Part shown: positions 27,208 through 35,400 of the stretch, in pieces
Numbering within the stretch: position 1 is the first letter of the stretch
Layout of the letters: each line of letters starts with the position of its first letter
DNA from: Berkiella sp963803015
GTDB taxonomy: Bacteria; Pseudomonadota; Gammaproteobacteria; Berkiellales; Berkiellaceae
Direction: 5' to 3'
Length of the DNA stretch: 64,000 bases
NCBI GenBank assembly: GCA_963803015.1
Contig: CAWDKV010000011.1
Coordinates: 744,001 to 808,000 of the forward strand
Notes under the pieces: model-generated
Databases searched by the model: none
Told to the model about the DNA's origin: nothing
The model's input: only the letters and a program-made list of their open reading frames with translations
Made by a program: the position numbers and the translations under genes

Positions 27208-28517
27208 TTCTCACTCTCCTTCGAAGTATACAGTCCATTGTTTTCTAAATGCGTTTTGTCAAAATCTATAGCCGATAAAATTTCGCTGACCAGATAAAAT
27301 GAACCAAATACCACAATACATGTTTCTTTTGTCGCGTCCTTAAGAGCGGCTTGTAAGGCCTGCTTAGGTGAGGAATGAGCGCTCACCGCGGTTGCACCTT
27401 GTTTTCTGAGCAGCTGAGATAACTCCTCTGCTGGAAGTGATCGCTCAATAACAGGCAAATCTGGAACATACCAAGCTGCTATTTTATGAAACAAAGGATG
27501 GACAATATCCTCTAATCGCTTATCACTTAAACTCGCCCATACTGCAAAAAATCGACCGGATCTCTTTTTAAGTTTATCAACTAACCATTGGCTAGCTTGG
27601 GGATTATGACCAGCATCGAGAATAAGTTCAATACCTTGATGGTAAAATGCTTGCATCCTAGCCACCATAGCTTTGTCAGATAAAACATGAGTTATATTAC
27701 CAATTTCTGGCAATGAAAGAAAATTATCTCTTAAAAGATGATAGGTTGCTAACGCTAAAGATAAGCTGTGGTGCGGTAACTTTGATTTTGGTAACTCAAT
27801 TATTTTCTCTTGAAATCGCCATTGTTTACAGGCTACATCTAGGTAATCAAATTGCTCGCCTTCTAAATAAAACGGGCTGTCGTTTGCGCTGGCTTTCTCT
27901 AGCAATACCGGTAATTGTGCTGAAGAACCTAAGACAACAGGGATCTTTGGCCTAAAAATCCCACCTTTTTCCAGTGCTATTTCTTCTAAGGTGTCCCCTA
28001 GATATTGTTGATGATCATAATGAATCGAGCTGACCACAGCGATACTGGGATCCACTACATTCACTGCATCTAAGCGCCCACCTAACCCTACTTCCAATAT
28101 CAGAACATCCAATTTAGGGAGATGTTGCTGAAAAAGATAAAAAGCCGCAAGGGTGGTGAATTCAAAGTAGGTTAAAGGGATCTCGTCTCGTAACTGCTCA
28201 ATAGCAACAAAAGCATCCATAATAGCTTGATCTGTTGCAGGCTGCCCGCCAATTTGGATCCTCTCATTAAAGCGTATGAGATGAGGAGAAGTATAAGTAC
28301 CAACTTGTAGACCAGCCTCTTGCAGTAACTTCGCTAAAATGGCAACGGTAGACCCTTTACCATTGGTTCCAGCAATTGTCACAACAGGACATGAAAAGTG
28401 AAGTAATTCACCCAATCTCCCCACTTCAAGGACTCTGTCTAACCCTAGCTCAATTTTATGAGGTTGAAGGCCAATCTGCGTTAACCATTCATCTAATGAA
28501 AGCACAGGTAATTTCAT
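27204..28517 (-). CDS. folC: Bifunctional folylpolyglutamate/dihydrofolate synthase
   Basis: The 437-residue Mur-ligase-type enzyme adds glutamate to dihydropteroate and to folates. The P-loop TIAGTNGKGSTVAIL (about residues 46-60) and the segment FEFTTLAAFYLF are seen, followed by the GLGGRLDAVNVVDP metal-site motif and LDAGHNPQA in the C-terminal domain. I use ATG 28517 rather than GTG 28529. It overlaps cvpA by 4 bp and starts 5 bp after accD ends (28522), so the genes are tightly coupled. Confidence 0.95.
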   Translation of the reverse strand: MKLPVLSLDEWLTQIGLQPHKIELGLDRVLEVGRLGELLHFSCPVVTIAGTNGKGSTVAILAKLLQEAGLQVGTYTSPHLIRFNERIQIGGQPATDQAIMDAFVAIEQLRDEIPLTYFEFTTLAAFYLFQQHLPKLDVLILEVGLGGRLDAVNVVDPSIAVVSSIHYDHQQYLGDTLEEIALEKGGIFRPKIPVVLGSSAQLPVLLEKASANDSPFYLEGEQFDYLDVACKQWRFQEKIIELPKSKLPHHSLSLALATYHLLRDNFLSLPEIGNITHVLSDKAMVARMQAFYHQGIELILDAGHNPQASQWLVDKLKKRSGRFFAVWASLSDKRLEDIVHPLFHKIAAWYVPDLPVIERSLPAEELSQLLRKQGATAVSAHSSPKQALQAALKDATKETCIVVFGSFYLVSEILSAIDFDKTHLENNGLYTSKESEK

Positions 28518-28521
28518 GCCA

Positions 28522-29406
28522 TCATGCACTCTGCAAAGGAAGCGTTGCCGGCTGAGGTAAGTGCATCAGTTTTGCAATTAAAGAGGCAATTCTATCCCGC
28601 AACTGTCTTCTATCAATAATCATATCGATAGCACCATGTTCTAACAAAAATTCACTACGTTGAAATCCTTCTGGTAAGGTTTGTCGCACTGTTTGCTCAA
28701 TCACACGCGGACCTGCAAAACCAATCAACGCTTTTGGCTCTGCAATGTTAATATCGCCTAACATCGCTAAACTGGCTGATACGCCACCCATACAAGGATC
28801 AAGTAAAACAGAAATATAAGGAAGCTGCGCTTTCGCTAACTTTGTCAGGGCTGCACTTGTCTTCGCCATTTGCATCAACGAAATAAGTGACTCTTGCATT
28901 CTGGCGCCACCACTACTTGAAAAACAAATAAACGGCACTCTGTCGGCTAGTGCAGACTCCACTCCCATGACGAAACGCTTACCAACGACTCGACCCATCG
29001 AGCCCCCAATGAAATTAAATTCAAATGCCGCAGCGACGACAGGCATACCATGTAAAGCCCCTTTCACCACCACTAATGCATCTTTTTCTCCTGTGGCTTT
29101 TTGGGCTTGGCTTAATCTATCACGGTAACGCTTGGTATCCTTGAACTTTAATTTATCCACAGGTTCAATATGCGCCCCAATCTCTTCTTTTGTGGTTTTA
29201 TCCAGAAATATATCGAGACGCTTACGTGCTGTTAAACGATTGTGGTGGTGACACTTCGGACAAACTTCCTGATTGCGCTCAAGCTCTGCCTTGAATAAGA
29301 CTGCCTCGCATCCCTCACACTTAGTCCAAAGCCCTTCGGGGATAGACTTCTTTTTAGCCCCTTCGGTTCTGATCTTTGAGGGAAGTAGCTTTTGAAACCA
29401 ACTCAT
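28522..29406 (-). CDS. accD: Acetyl-CoA carboxylase carboxyltransferase subunit beta
   Basis: The 294-residue protein is the beta subunit that, with AccA, transfers carboxyl from biotin to acetyl-CoA, making malonyl-CoA for fatty acid synthesis. The N-terminal zinc ribbon is CEGCEAVLF with CPKCHHHNR. The carboxyltransferase fold shows GGSMGRVVGKRF, SSSGGARMQE and PCMGGVSASLAMLGD. Length and start (MSWFQKLLPSKI) are typical. It lies between truA and folC; trpF, found here in pseudomonads, is absent. Confidence 0.97.
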   Translation of the reverse strand: MSWFQKLLPSKIRTEGAKKKSIPEGLWTKCEGCEAVLFKAELERNQEVCPKCHHHNRLTARKRLDIFLDKTTKEEIGAHIEPVDKLKFKDTKRYRDRLSQAQKATGEKDALVVVKGALHGMPVVAAAFEFNFIGGSMGRVVGKRFVMGVESALADRVPFICFSSSGGARMQESLISLMQMAKTSAALTKLAKAQLPYISVLLDPCMGGVSASLAMLGDINIAEPKALIGFAGPRVIEQTVRQTLPEGFQRSEFLLEHGAIDMIIDRRQLRDRIASLIAKLMHLPQPATLPLQSA

Positions 29407-29449
29407 AGGTAAATAGTCCCCACAGCAAAAAATTTCATATTATACCAGA

Positions 29450-30256
29450 CTACAAAAACCAGGGGTAACGAGGTTGGTTAGGAATCTGAAACTTTGAATG
29501 ATAGCTAACATGTATCAGATAAAGACCATCAGGTGGCGCCATCACGCCAGCTTGGCGTCTATCTCTTGCTTCTAACACCGTTTTCATCCATTCAGGAGAA
29601 TATTTTCCCTGCCCAACTAATAACAGTGAACCTGCAATGTTTCGTACCATATGGTGTAAAAAAGCATTTGCCGTTACATCTAGCAAAATACAATTCCCTT
29701 TTTGCGTGACTTCAATGGCATGAAGATGACGCACTGGTGATTTTGCTTGACATTGCGCAGCACGAAAACTGGTGAAATCATGTTCACCTAACAAATGCTG
29801 CGCACCTTGATGCATCACTTGATAATCTAATGTTGGGAAAACCCAAGTTATGGAACGATGCATAATGCCAGGCTTGACAGTTTGATTCACAAACAAGTAA
29901 AGATAACGGCGAAAAAGTGCAGATTTTCTAGCATCAAAATCATTTTCCACCTCTTGAGCCCACATTACTCTTATGTCAGGGGGTAAATGGGTATTCACAC
30001 CACGCACCCAAGCGACTAAGGGCCTAGAAGACGAAATCGGGGAAAAGTTAAAATGGACGACTTGATTTGTCGCATGTACACCTGCATCTGTTCTGCCAGC
30101 GCAGTAAGTTAAAATAGGCGTTGCGGCTACTTTACTTAATGCTGATTCAAGATGCGCTTGAATAGAAATGTTGTGGGCTTGACGCTGCCACCCGTAATAG
30201 TGTGCTCCACTATATTCAACACCTAAAGCAATCCGAGGCATAGTCCCATTTCTCAT
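29450..30256 (-). CDS. truA: tRNA pseudouridine(38-40) synthase
   Basis: This 268-residue enzyme isomerises uridines 38-40 in the anticodon arm. The catalytic Asp is in CAGRTDAGVHA (about residue 57), and the conserved HHMVRNIAGSLLLVG lies near residue 205. The N-terminus IALGVEYSGAHYYGWQRQ is typical; the true start may be ATG 30241 (MPRIALG) rather than ATG 30256. It sits between an unknown large gene and accD. Confidence 0.95.
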   Translation of the reverse strand: MRNGTMPRIALGVEYSGAHYYGWQRQAHNISIQAHLESALSKVAATPILTYCAGRTDAGVHATNQVVHFNFSPISSSRPLVAWVRGVNTHLPPDIRVMWAQEVENDFDARKSALFRRYLYLFVNQTVKPGIMHRSITWVFPTLDYQVMHQGAQHLLGEHDFTSFRAAQCQAKSPVRHLHAIEVTQKGNCILLDVTANAFLHHMVRNIAGSLLLVGQGKYSPEWMKTVLEARDRRQAGVMAPPDGLYLIHVSYHSKFQIPNQPRYPWFL

Positions 30257-30308
30257 GACTTAATTGAGTCGAACTATACCAAATATCCTCTATACAGGAT
30301 AGAGGTTT

Positions 30309-31907
30309 CTACCTCATCTTATTCCCACGTGGTGTGGTTCTTGATGCTGGTGTTTCAGAATGGGTTACCCAAGGTCTTTTTCGAGATCGATAAATTGTAT
30401 CAAACCCTTCAAAATTATCTATTTCATCTAATTTAGAAGCACTCTCAAGATGAGTGGTATCGCTCTTGTTCGCAGAATAATCTTCATTTTCAAAAAAGCT
30501 TAAAGGAACCATAGCTTGCTCTCCTTTAGATAGTAACGACTCCATGATTTCATTCATTGAGTGGTTATCTTGCGTTACCAATAATGTAGCATGAGGTATA
30601 ACATGATGTTTTAAGGGATCAATCAAATTGAGATGAAAGAAATCTACAAGTGCTGGCTCTTTTTTGTCTGCAGATAAAAACAATCTTTCCAAACCAGAAA
30701 AACGATGATTTTTTAATTCCTGACAAAGTTCATGCAAAACAGATTTGTCATGCTCATCTAACGAAAAGGAAGATAAATTTACTTTTGAAAAGCACTCTCG
30801 GGAGACTCTATCAAAAAGATATGACCCCACTAATTTCTGATTAATAAGATCATGAAGCAACAAATCATAAAATCGTGAAAATGCATCAGTTCGCAACAAA
30901 AAGTTGTTGTAACCTCTTTTTTGCAAAAGACCAAAAGAGTCTCCCTTAAGATAATCTTTAACCAATTGAGACAAAGGATATACACTTTGCAGCAAAGCAT
31001 ATAATGCTTTAGTGCTTAAGCCGAATCGTTTAGTGTAAAGAGGCAATTTCTCAGCTGTTGGCTGCCAGCCATGTAAAAATAACTCTTCCTTAAAATGACT
31101 TAGCGGCTCTAATCTAATCGTTGCGATAAGTTGCTTATTAACCAAAAAAGGGGCTAAAAGTAATATTGCCATTTTAACCTGAAATAATCCAGGGTAAGCA
31201 TCCCCTACTGGGTTAACACTAACCATTTTTTGATCGTGCGTAATGTAGGGGTCTTGATATTCTACTTGAATTTCTCGAATTGAAATCACTTTTCTTTGTT
31301 GCACATGATTAAAATGAGAAACACTTATGTGCATCTCAAAAGAGGATTTTGTCTCAGCAACGGGTAAAATAAGCAGCTTATTATTCGATTTTGCATGGGA
31401 TGCCGTTATTTGTTTTTTGCTATAGATAAATGTGATATGGCTAATTAAAGAGAATAAACCCGTTCCCTCTTCAGGCAAAGTTATCTCTCCATTTTCTTCC
31501 ATTAATACTTCAAACTGATTGCCTACAATATCTGTTGCAAGATAATAATCTGGCCTTATATGTTGTAGGCCGTTGAGTGTCAGAATTGTCGCAAAAGATT
31601 GTTTGTTTGTCGCAAATTCAGAATCAGGAAATAAATCCACAATGCCTAAAGCAGGAATAGCTACCTCAAGATAACCCTCTTCGTCTAACAATGCCAGCTC
31701 TTCACTGATATCTATTTCAATGGCGTGCGATTGCAACACAGCAAAATCTTCACTGGTTACAAACGAACCAAACTTTTCAGCATGTAAGCAATATTGGCGT
31801 TGCATCTCGATTTGGGCATAAGGTTTTGTAATTATCTTATGCGTTGATAAAAATCGAGGGTGGGCAAGCATCTCTTTTACACTATTTAAGGATTTTGAGG
31901 TTAACAC
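30309..31907 (-). CDS. Unrecognised 532-residue protein
   Basis: I do not recognise this protein. It is predicted soluble, without signal peptide or clear membrane helix, with balanced acidic and hydrophobic residues and several Leu-rich helical stretches (for example LYALLQSVYPLSQLVKDYLK). The last 60 residues are polar, Ser/Thr/Asp-rich and end with a basic tail (SRTTPRGNKMR). Translation begins at GTG 31907 behind an excellent AAGGAGA site, which argues strongly that it is expressed. It is inserted between fimV and truA, two genes that are normally close neighbours, so it is an addition to a conserved block. In a Legionella-like organism such an orphan could be a secreted effector, but I see no diagnostic secretion motif. 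Confidence 0.75.
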   Translation of the reverse strand: MLTSKSLNSVKEMLAHPRFLSTHKIITKPYAQIEMQRQYCLHAEKFGSFVTSEDFAVLQSHAIEIDISEELALLDEEGYLEVAIPALGIVDLFPDSEFATNKQSFATILTLNGLQHIRPDYYLATDIVGNQFEVLMEENGEITLPEEGTGLFSLISHITFIYSKKQITASHAKSNNKLLILPVAETKSSFEMHISVSHFNHVQQRKVISIREIQVEYQDPYITHDQKMVSVNPVGDAYPGLFQVKMAILLLAPFLVNKQLIATIRLEPLSHFKEELFLHGWQPTAEKLPLYTKRFGLSTKALYALLQSVYPLSQLVKDYLKGDSFGLLQKRGYNNFLLRTDAFSRFYDLLLHDLINQKLVGSYLFDRVSRECFSKVNLSSFSLDEHDKSVLHELCQELKNHRFSGLERLFLSADKKEPALVDFFHLNLIDPLKHHVIPHATLLVTQDNHSMNEIMESLLSKGEQAMVPLSFFENEDYSANKSDTTHLESASKLDEIDNFEGFDTIYRSRKRPWVTHSETPASRTTPRGNKMR

Positions 31908-32066
31908 TTATCTTCTCCTTGAAAACAGTCTTTTTACAGTAACTGTATCCTTTGTAGCACACAAAGTATGATCTGTTATTTAATTAGCCTGTATGAATTC
32001 GCAGTTAATTCGAAGAAATTCGACGAATAACAATAAGGATAGGGTCGGCATTAAAGGGGAGGAAGT
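31908..32066. other. Intergenic region between fimV-like gene and the 532-residue orphan
   Basis: This 159-bp gap contains an AT-rich stretch with an imperfect palindrome around ATTCGAAGAAATTCGACGAAT-like text at 32009-32029, and the strong ribosome-binding site of the orphan gene. It may hold the orphan's own promoter; I could not assign one. Confidence 0.3.
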
Positions 32067-32912
32067 TTAGTCTTTTATTTGAGATTTGAAGAAATGAAAA
32101 CTCAGGTGTAAATAATTATTTTGCATCAGTGCCAACAAGGCATGAGGTGTTAAATGATGAATTTGTTTGGTCAGATCTGGCGGATTTGTCTTAGGGCATG
32201 GAACTTCGATTACATTTCGAGTATTGTTGGATTGTATTTCTGCAGAAGCGACTCTATTCACTTGCAGAAGTAATTTATCATGCTGCGTTTTCAAAGCTTC
32301 ATATTTTTTGGAAACGTCTTGATTTACTTTCGTTAAAGTATTAACTTGCTTTTCAAGCTCTCCTAACTTTTTTAAAATTTTCTTGTCCATTTCTCTATTT
32401 TCTTTATCTTTTGTTTTTTCGATATGCGGATCAATCACTGCAATTTTATTTGGCGTGAGCGGATCTAATAACAAAGTAAAATGCTTGGTTAAGAGATTGT
32501 CTGACCATTTTACTTGGATCAAAAGATGCGCAAATAAATCAACGACAGGATCGCTTGTAGAGATCTCGATTTGAGGCGCTCCTTTCATGTCAGTGGCCAC
32601 TTTTACGTTCACTTTATCTAACCAAGAAGGAGGCGTTAAATTAGCGCGTTGATATGATTCTCTTCCAGCTACAAAAACCTTTAGATCAGATTTAATATCA
32701 CTCCCACCATCAATGAAAACTCTAGCTTGTAACGGTTCATTAAGATGAGATATTACTTCTATTTCCCCAAGCGTCATCGCATAACAATGACAAATTGAAA
32801 AGAGAAGTAATGCGCATAAAATATACCCACAGCGGATGATTTTTACTCTAACGAGCACACGTCGGCTAAGCCCCAAGCCCTCGAGCAAACAGAGTGTATA
32901 AGTAAGACGCAT
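32067..32912 (-). CDS. Truncated FimV-like protein whose N-terminus is coded by a palindromic repeat
   Basis: The 281-residue product carries the FimV N-terminal domain: after a signal ending CHCYA comes MTLGEIEVISHLNEPLQARV, and later LLIQVKWSDNLLTKHFTLLLDP, followed by a coiled coil (about residues 165-215). FimV organises polar type IV pilus machinery and is usually over 700 residues with LysM and TPR-containing C-terminal parts; those are missing. The ATG at 32912 lies one base after the asd stop. The first roughly 23 codons coincide with a half copy of the palindromic repeat family (32841-32906), and no start codon exists between it and the signal peptide core, so initiation must lie in repeat-derived sequence (ATG 32912, TTG 32876 or GTG 32858). 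Confidence 0.8.
   Translation of the reverse strand: MRLTYTLCLLEGLGLSRRVLVRVKIIRCGYILCALLLFSICHCYAMTLGEIEVISHLNEPLQARVFIDGGSDIKSDLKVFVAGRESYQRANLTPPSWLDKVNVKVATDMKGAPQIEISTSDPVVDLFAHLLIQVKWSDNLLTKHFTLLLDPLTPNKIAVIDPHIEKTKDKENREMDKKILKKLGELEKQVNTLTKVNQDVSKKYEALKTQHDKLLLQVNRVASAEIQSNNTRNVIEVPCPKTNPPDLTKQIHHLTPHALLALMQNNYLHLSFHFFKSQIKD
32841..32906 (+). repeat. Half copy of the palindromic element (copy F)
   Basis: The plus strand reads TTTTACTC at the left end, then CGGCTAAGCCCCAAGCCC and TCGAGCAAACAGAGTGTAT, matching the left half of copies A-D up to the central loop. The right half is absent. It lies wholly within the 5' end of the fimV-like gene. Confidence 0.7.
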
Positions 32913-32913
32913 A

Positions 32914-33936
32914 TTAATCTAATAATTCAATTAATTCTTGTGCTATCTGAACGCTATTTAACGCGGCCCCTTTTCGGATGTTATCTGAAACGACCCAGAG
33001 ATTAAGCCCGAGGGGATGAGAGATATCTTCTCGAATTCTCCCGACTATGACTGCATTATTACCCACACAATCTGTAACTGGTGTGGGGTAACCCCCAGCT
33101 TCATGTCTATCTTTGACTACAATGCCGGGAGCTTTGGATAATATCTTTCTTGCCTGCTCAGCAGATATTTTTTCCGTGGTTTCTATATGAATGGCTTCGG
33201 AATGGCCAAAAAAAACAGGAACCCGTACAGCCGTCGGATTAACCATGATGTTATCATCTTCGAGAATTTTCCTGGTTTCGTTTACCATCTTCATCTCTTC
33301 TCGGGTATAACCATTTTGCTCAAAACTATCAATCTGAGGAATAAGATTAAAAGCAATTTGCATCGGATAAACCTTTGGAGAAACAGGTTCGCCTGTCAAA
33401 AGTTCTTTTGTTTGTTTTGCCAGCTCTTCTATGGCCGCTCTGCCTGTCCCAGAAACAGATTGATAAGTTGCGACATTTATCCGTTTAATTCCCACTGCAT
33501 CATAAATAGGTTTTAGCGCTACCAACATTTGTATGGTTGAGCAATTAGGATTAGCGATAATATTTCTTGTTCGATATTGACTCAAAGCATGCAAATTCAC
33601 TTCGGGGATGATTAAAGGAATATCCGCATCATTTCGAAAGTGGGAAGTATTATCAATGACAATACACCCCGCTTTGGCAGCAATAGGGGCATACTTCGCA
33701 GAAACCTCTCCCCCCGCTGAAAAAAGTGCTATTTCGACCTGACTAAAATCAAACTGCTCAACATCTTCAACCAAAATAGGTCTATTTTTAAATAATACGG
33801 TCTTGCCGTCCGAGCGCACACTTGCCAAAGCGAACAATTTATTTACTGGAAAATCCACTTCGTGCAATATCTCTAATATGGATTCTCCGACAACACCTGT
33901 TGCACCTAAAACCGCAACATTGTATTTTTTAAGCAT
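32914..33936 (-). CDS. asd: Aspartate-semialdehyde dehydrogenase
   Basis: The 340-residue enzyme reduces aspartyl phosphate to the semialdehyde, the branch point to lysine, diaminopimelate, threonine and methionine. The N-terminal NADP loop VAVLGATGVVGESIL and the active-site Cys in IIANPNCSTIQMLVAL (about residue 130) are visible, as is the later GHSEAIHIET region. I start it at ATG 33936 (MLKKYNVAVLG); the frame stays open upstream to 34092 only because it runs through palindromic copy C. The fimV-like gene begins one base after its stop. Confidence 0.96.
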   Translation of the reverse strand: MLKKYNVAVLGATGVVGESILEILHEVDFPVNKLFALASVRSDGKTVLFKNRPILVEDVEQFDFSQVEIALFSAGGEVSAKYAPIAAKAGCIVIDNTSHFRNDADIPLIIPEVNLHALSQYRTRNIIANPNCSTIQMLVALKPIYDAVGIKRINVATYQSVSGTGRAAIEELAKQTKELLTGEPVSPKVYPMQIAFNLIPQIDSFEQNGYTREEMKMVNETRKILEDDNIMVNPTAVRVPVFFGHSEAIHIETTEKISAEQARKILSKAPGIVVKDRHEAGGYPTPVTDCVGNNAVIVGRIREDISHPLGLNLWVVSDNIRKGAALNSVQIAQELIELLD

Positions 33937-33976
33937 TTTCAAGACCTTATTTAAAACATTGTCAAAGTGGTAAAAG

Positions 33977-34120
33977 TATACTCTTTCCAGTTTGGTTTTA
34001 CCCTTAAAGGGCACGCGTAGGCTAGGCACTTCGCTCTGCAACCGGAGTTTACATAAAAGTAAATGAGGATTGCGAGAGGGCGAAAGCAACAACGCCTAAA
34101 AGCAAAGTGGAAAGAGTATA
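33977..34120 (+). repeat. Palindromic element, copy C
   Basis: A 144-bp palindrome with perfect 13-bp ends TATACTCTTTCCA (33977-33989) and TGGAAAGAGTATA (34108-34120). Its core matches the folD copies (TAGGCTAGGC, CAACCGGAGTTTACAT, AATGAGGATTGCGAG, CAACAACGCCTAAAA), and the inner stem TTCGC/GCGAA is private to this copy. It fills the gap between the stop of the small membrane gene (34121) and asd. Confidence 0.88.
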
Positions 34121-34315
34121 TTAACTTGACTTTAATAAGAGTACGAGTATCGCTATACCACCAATCAAGATTAAAGCCAACACGCCCATCGTTGCAAAGC
34201 TCTTCGTCACATTTTCTTTGCTCATCATCTCAGGATTTCCCTGAATAACTTTGTAAATACGCCAAACTAAAAAAGCGCATACAATGGCTACAGAAATTTG
34301 TAAAAATAGATTCAT
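34121..34315 (-). CDS. Small two-helix membrane protein
   Basis: The 64-residue product has two hydrophobic helices (about residues 4-23 and 41-61) joined by a polar loop (IQGNPEMMSKENVTKS). The ATG overlaps the aroC stop by 4 bp and is preceded by AAGGA, which supports real translation coupled to aroC. The gene's stop codon abuts palindromic copy C exactly. I do not recognise a family; similar short proteins occur beside aroC in related bacteria, but I cannot confirm this here. Confidence 0.72.
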   Translation of the reverse strand: MNLFLQISVAIVCAFLVWRIYKVIQGNPEMMSKENVTKSFATMGVLALILIGGIAILVLLLKSS

Positions 34316-35388
34316 TTTAAAATTCCTTTATCTTGACCATAGACACAAAGCCAATGATCCATTAACACTAAAGCTAACATGGCCTCTGCTATGGGTACTG
34401 CCCGGATCCCAACACAAGGATCATGACGCCCGGTGGTTTTAACCTCTACTGCCTCGCCAGATAGATTGATGCTCTTGGCAAGGAGAGGAATACTTGAAGT
34501 TGGCTTCAAAGCAATACTGGCGCGCAACGTTTGACCTGTAGAAATTCCCGCCAGGATACCGCCAGCATGATTAGATAAAAAGCCATTCGGCGTCATTTCA
34601 TCACGGTGCATCGAGCCTTTTTGCGCGACCACTGCAAAACCATCGCCAATTTCCACCCCTTTTACGGCATTGATACTCATTAATGCTTTTGCAATATCCG
34701 CATCCAATTTATCGTAGACCGGCTCTCCTAAGCCTGCAGGCACATTGATTGCCTCAACACAGACTTTCGCCCCTATAGAATTTCCTTCTCGGCGAAGAGT
34801 TGTAATTAAATTCTGCATTGCTTCAATTTTAGATTTATCAGGGCAGAAAAAAGGATTTTGATTGATCTCTTCCCAAACTATATTCTGCTCTTCTACTTGG
34901 ATGCCGCCCATTTGCGCTAAATATCCGCGTACAGTTATATTCTCGTTTATGTTTAAAAATTGCTTGGCAATCGCACCCGCTGCGACTCTTACCGCTGTTT
35001 CTCTAGCAGAAGCACGGCCACCTCCGCGGTGATCTCGAAAACCATATTTTTTAAAATAGGTATAATCACCATGACCTGGCCTAAACACGTCTTTTAGATT
35101 GTCATAATCTTTGTCACGCTGATCTTGATTTTGAATAAGGAGTCCAATAGGAGAACCTGTGGTTTTACCTTGAAATACACCTGATAAAATCTGAATAATA
35201 TCTTCTTCTCTTCGCTGTGAAGTATAAGGAGATTGTCCAGGTTTGCGTCGGTCTAATTCTTGCTGAATAATAGATTCATTGAGGGATAGGCCCGCTGGGC
35301 ATCCATCTACGACACAGCCTATTGCAGGCCCATGACTTTCCCCGAACGAAGTGATTCTAAATAATTTTCCAAAGGTATTACCTGACAT
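34312..35388 (-). CDS. aroC: Chorismate synthase
   Basis: The 358-residue flavin-dependent enzyme eliminates phosphate from EPSP to make chorismate, the precursor of aromatic amino acids and folate. Signatures are FRITSFGESHGPAIGCVVDG at the N-terminus, RPGHGDYTYFKKYG with DHRGGGRASARETA (about residues 107-136), and GRHDPCVGIRAVPIAEAM near the C-terminus. Length is typical. It lies 12 bp downstream of prmB and overlaps the small membrane gene. Confidence 0.97.
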   Translation of the reverse strand: MSGNTFGKLFRITSFGESHGPAIGCVVDGCPAGLSLNESIIQQELDRRKPGQSPYTSQRREEDIIQILSGVFQGKTTGSPIGLLIQNQDQRDKDYDNLKDVFRPGHGDYTYFKKYGFRDHRGGGRASARETAVRVAAGAIAKQFLNINENITVRGYLAQMGGIQVEEQNIVWEEINQNPFFCPDKSKIEAMQNLITTLRREGNSIGAKVCVEAINVPAGLGEPVYDKLDADIAKALMSINAVKGVEIGDGFAVVAQKGSMHRDEMTPNGFLSNHAGGILAGISTGQTLRASIALKPTSSIPLLAKSINLSGEAVEVKTTGRHDPCVGIRAVPIAEAMLALVLMDHWLCVYGQDKGILK

Positions 35389-35400
35389 TATTTATACTAT

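Noticed and set aside
33937..34092. 52 extra codons at the N-terminus of asd
   Set aside because: The extension is a translation of palindrome copy C; the enzyme family begins at MLKKYNVAVLG and a normal start exists at 33936.
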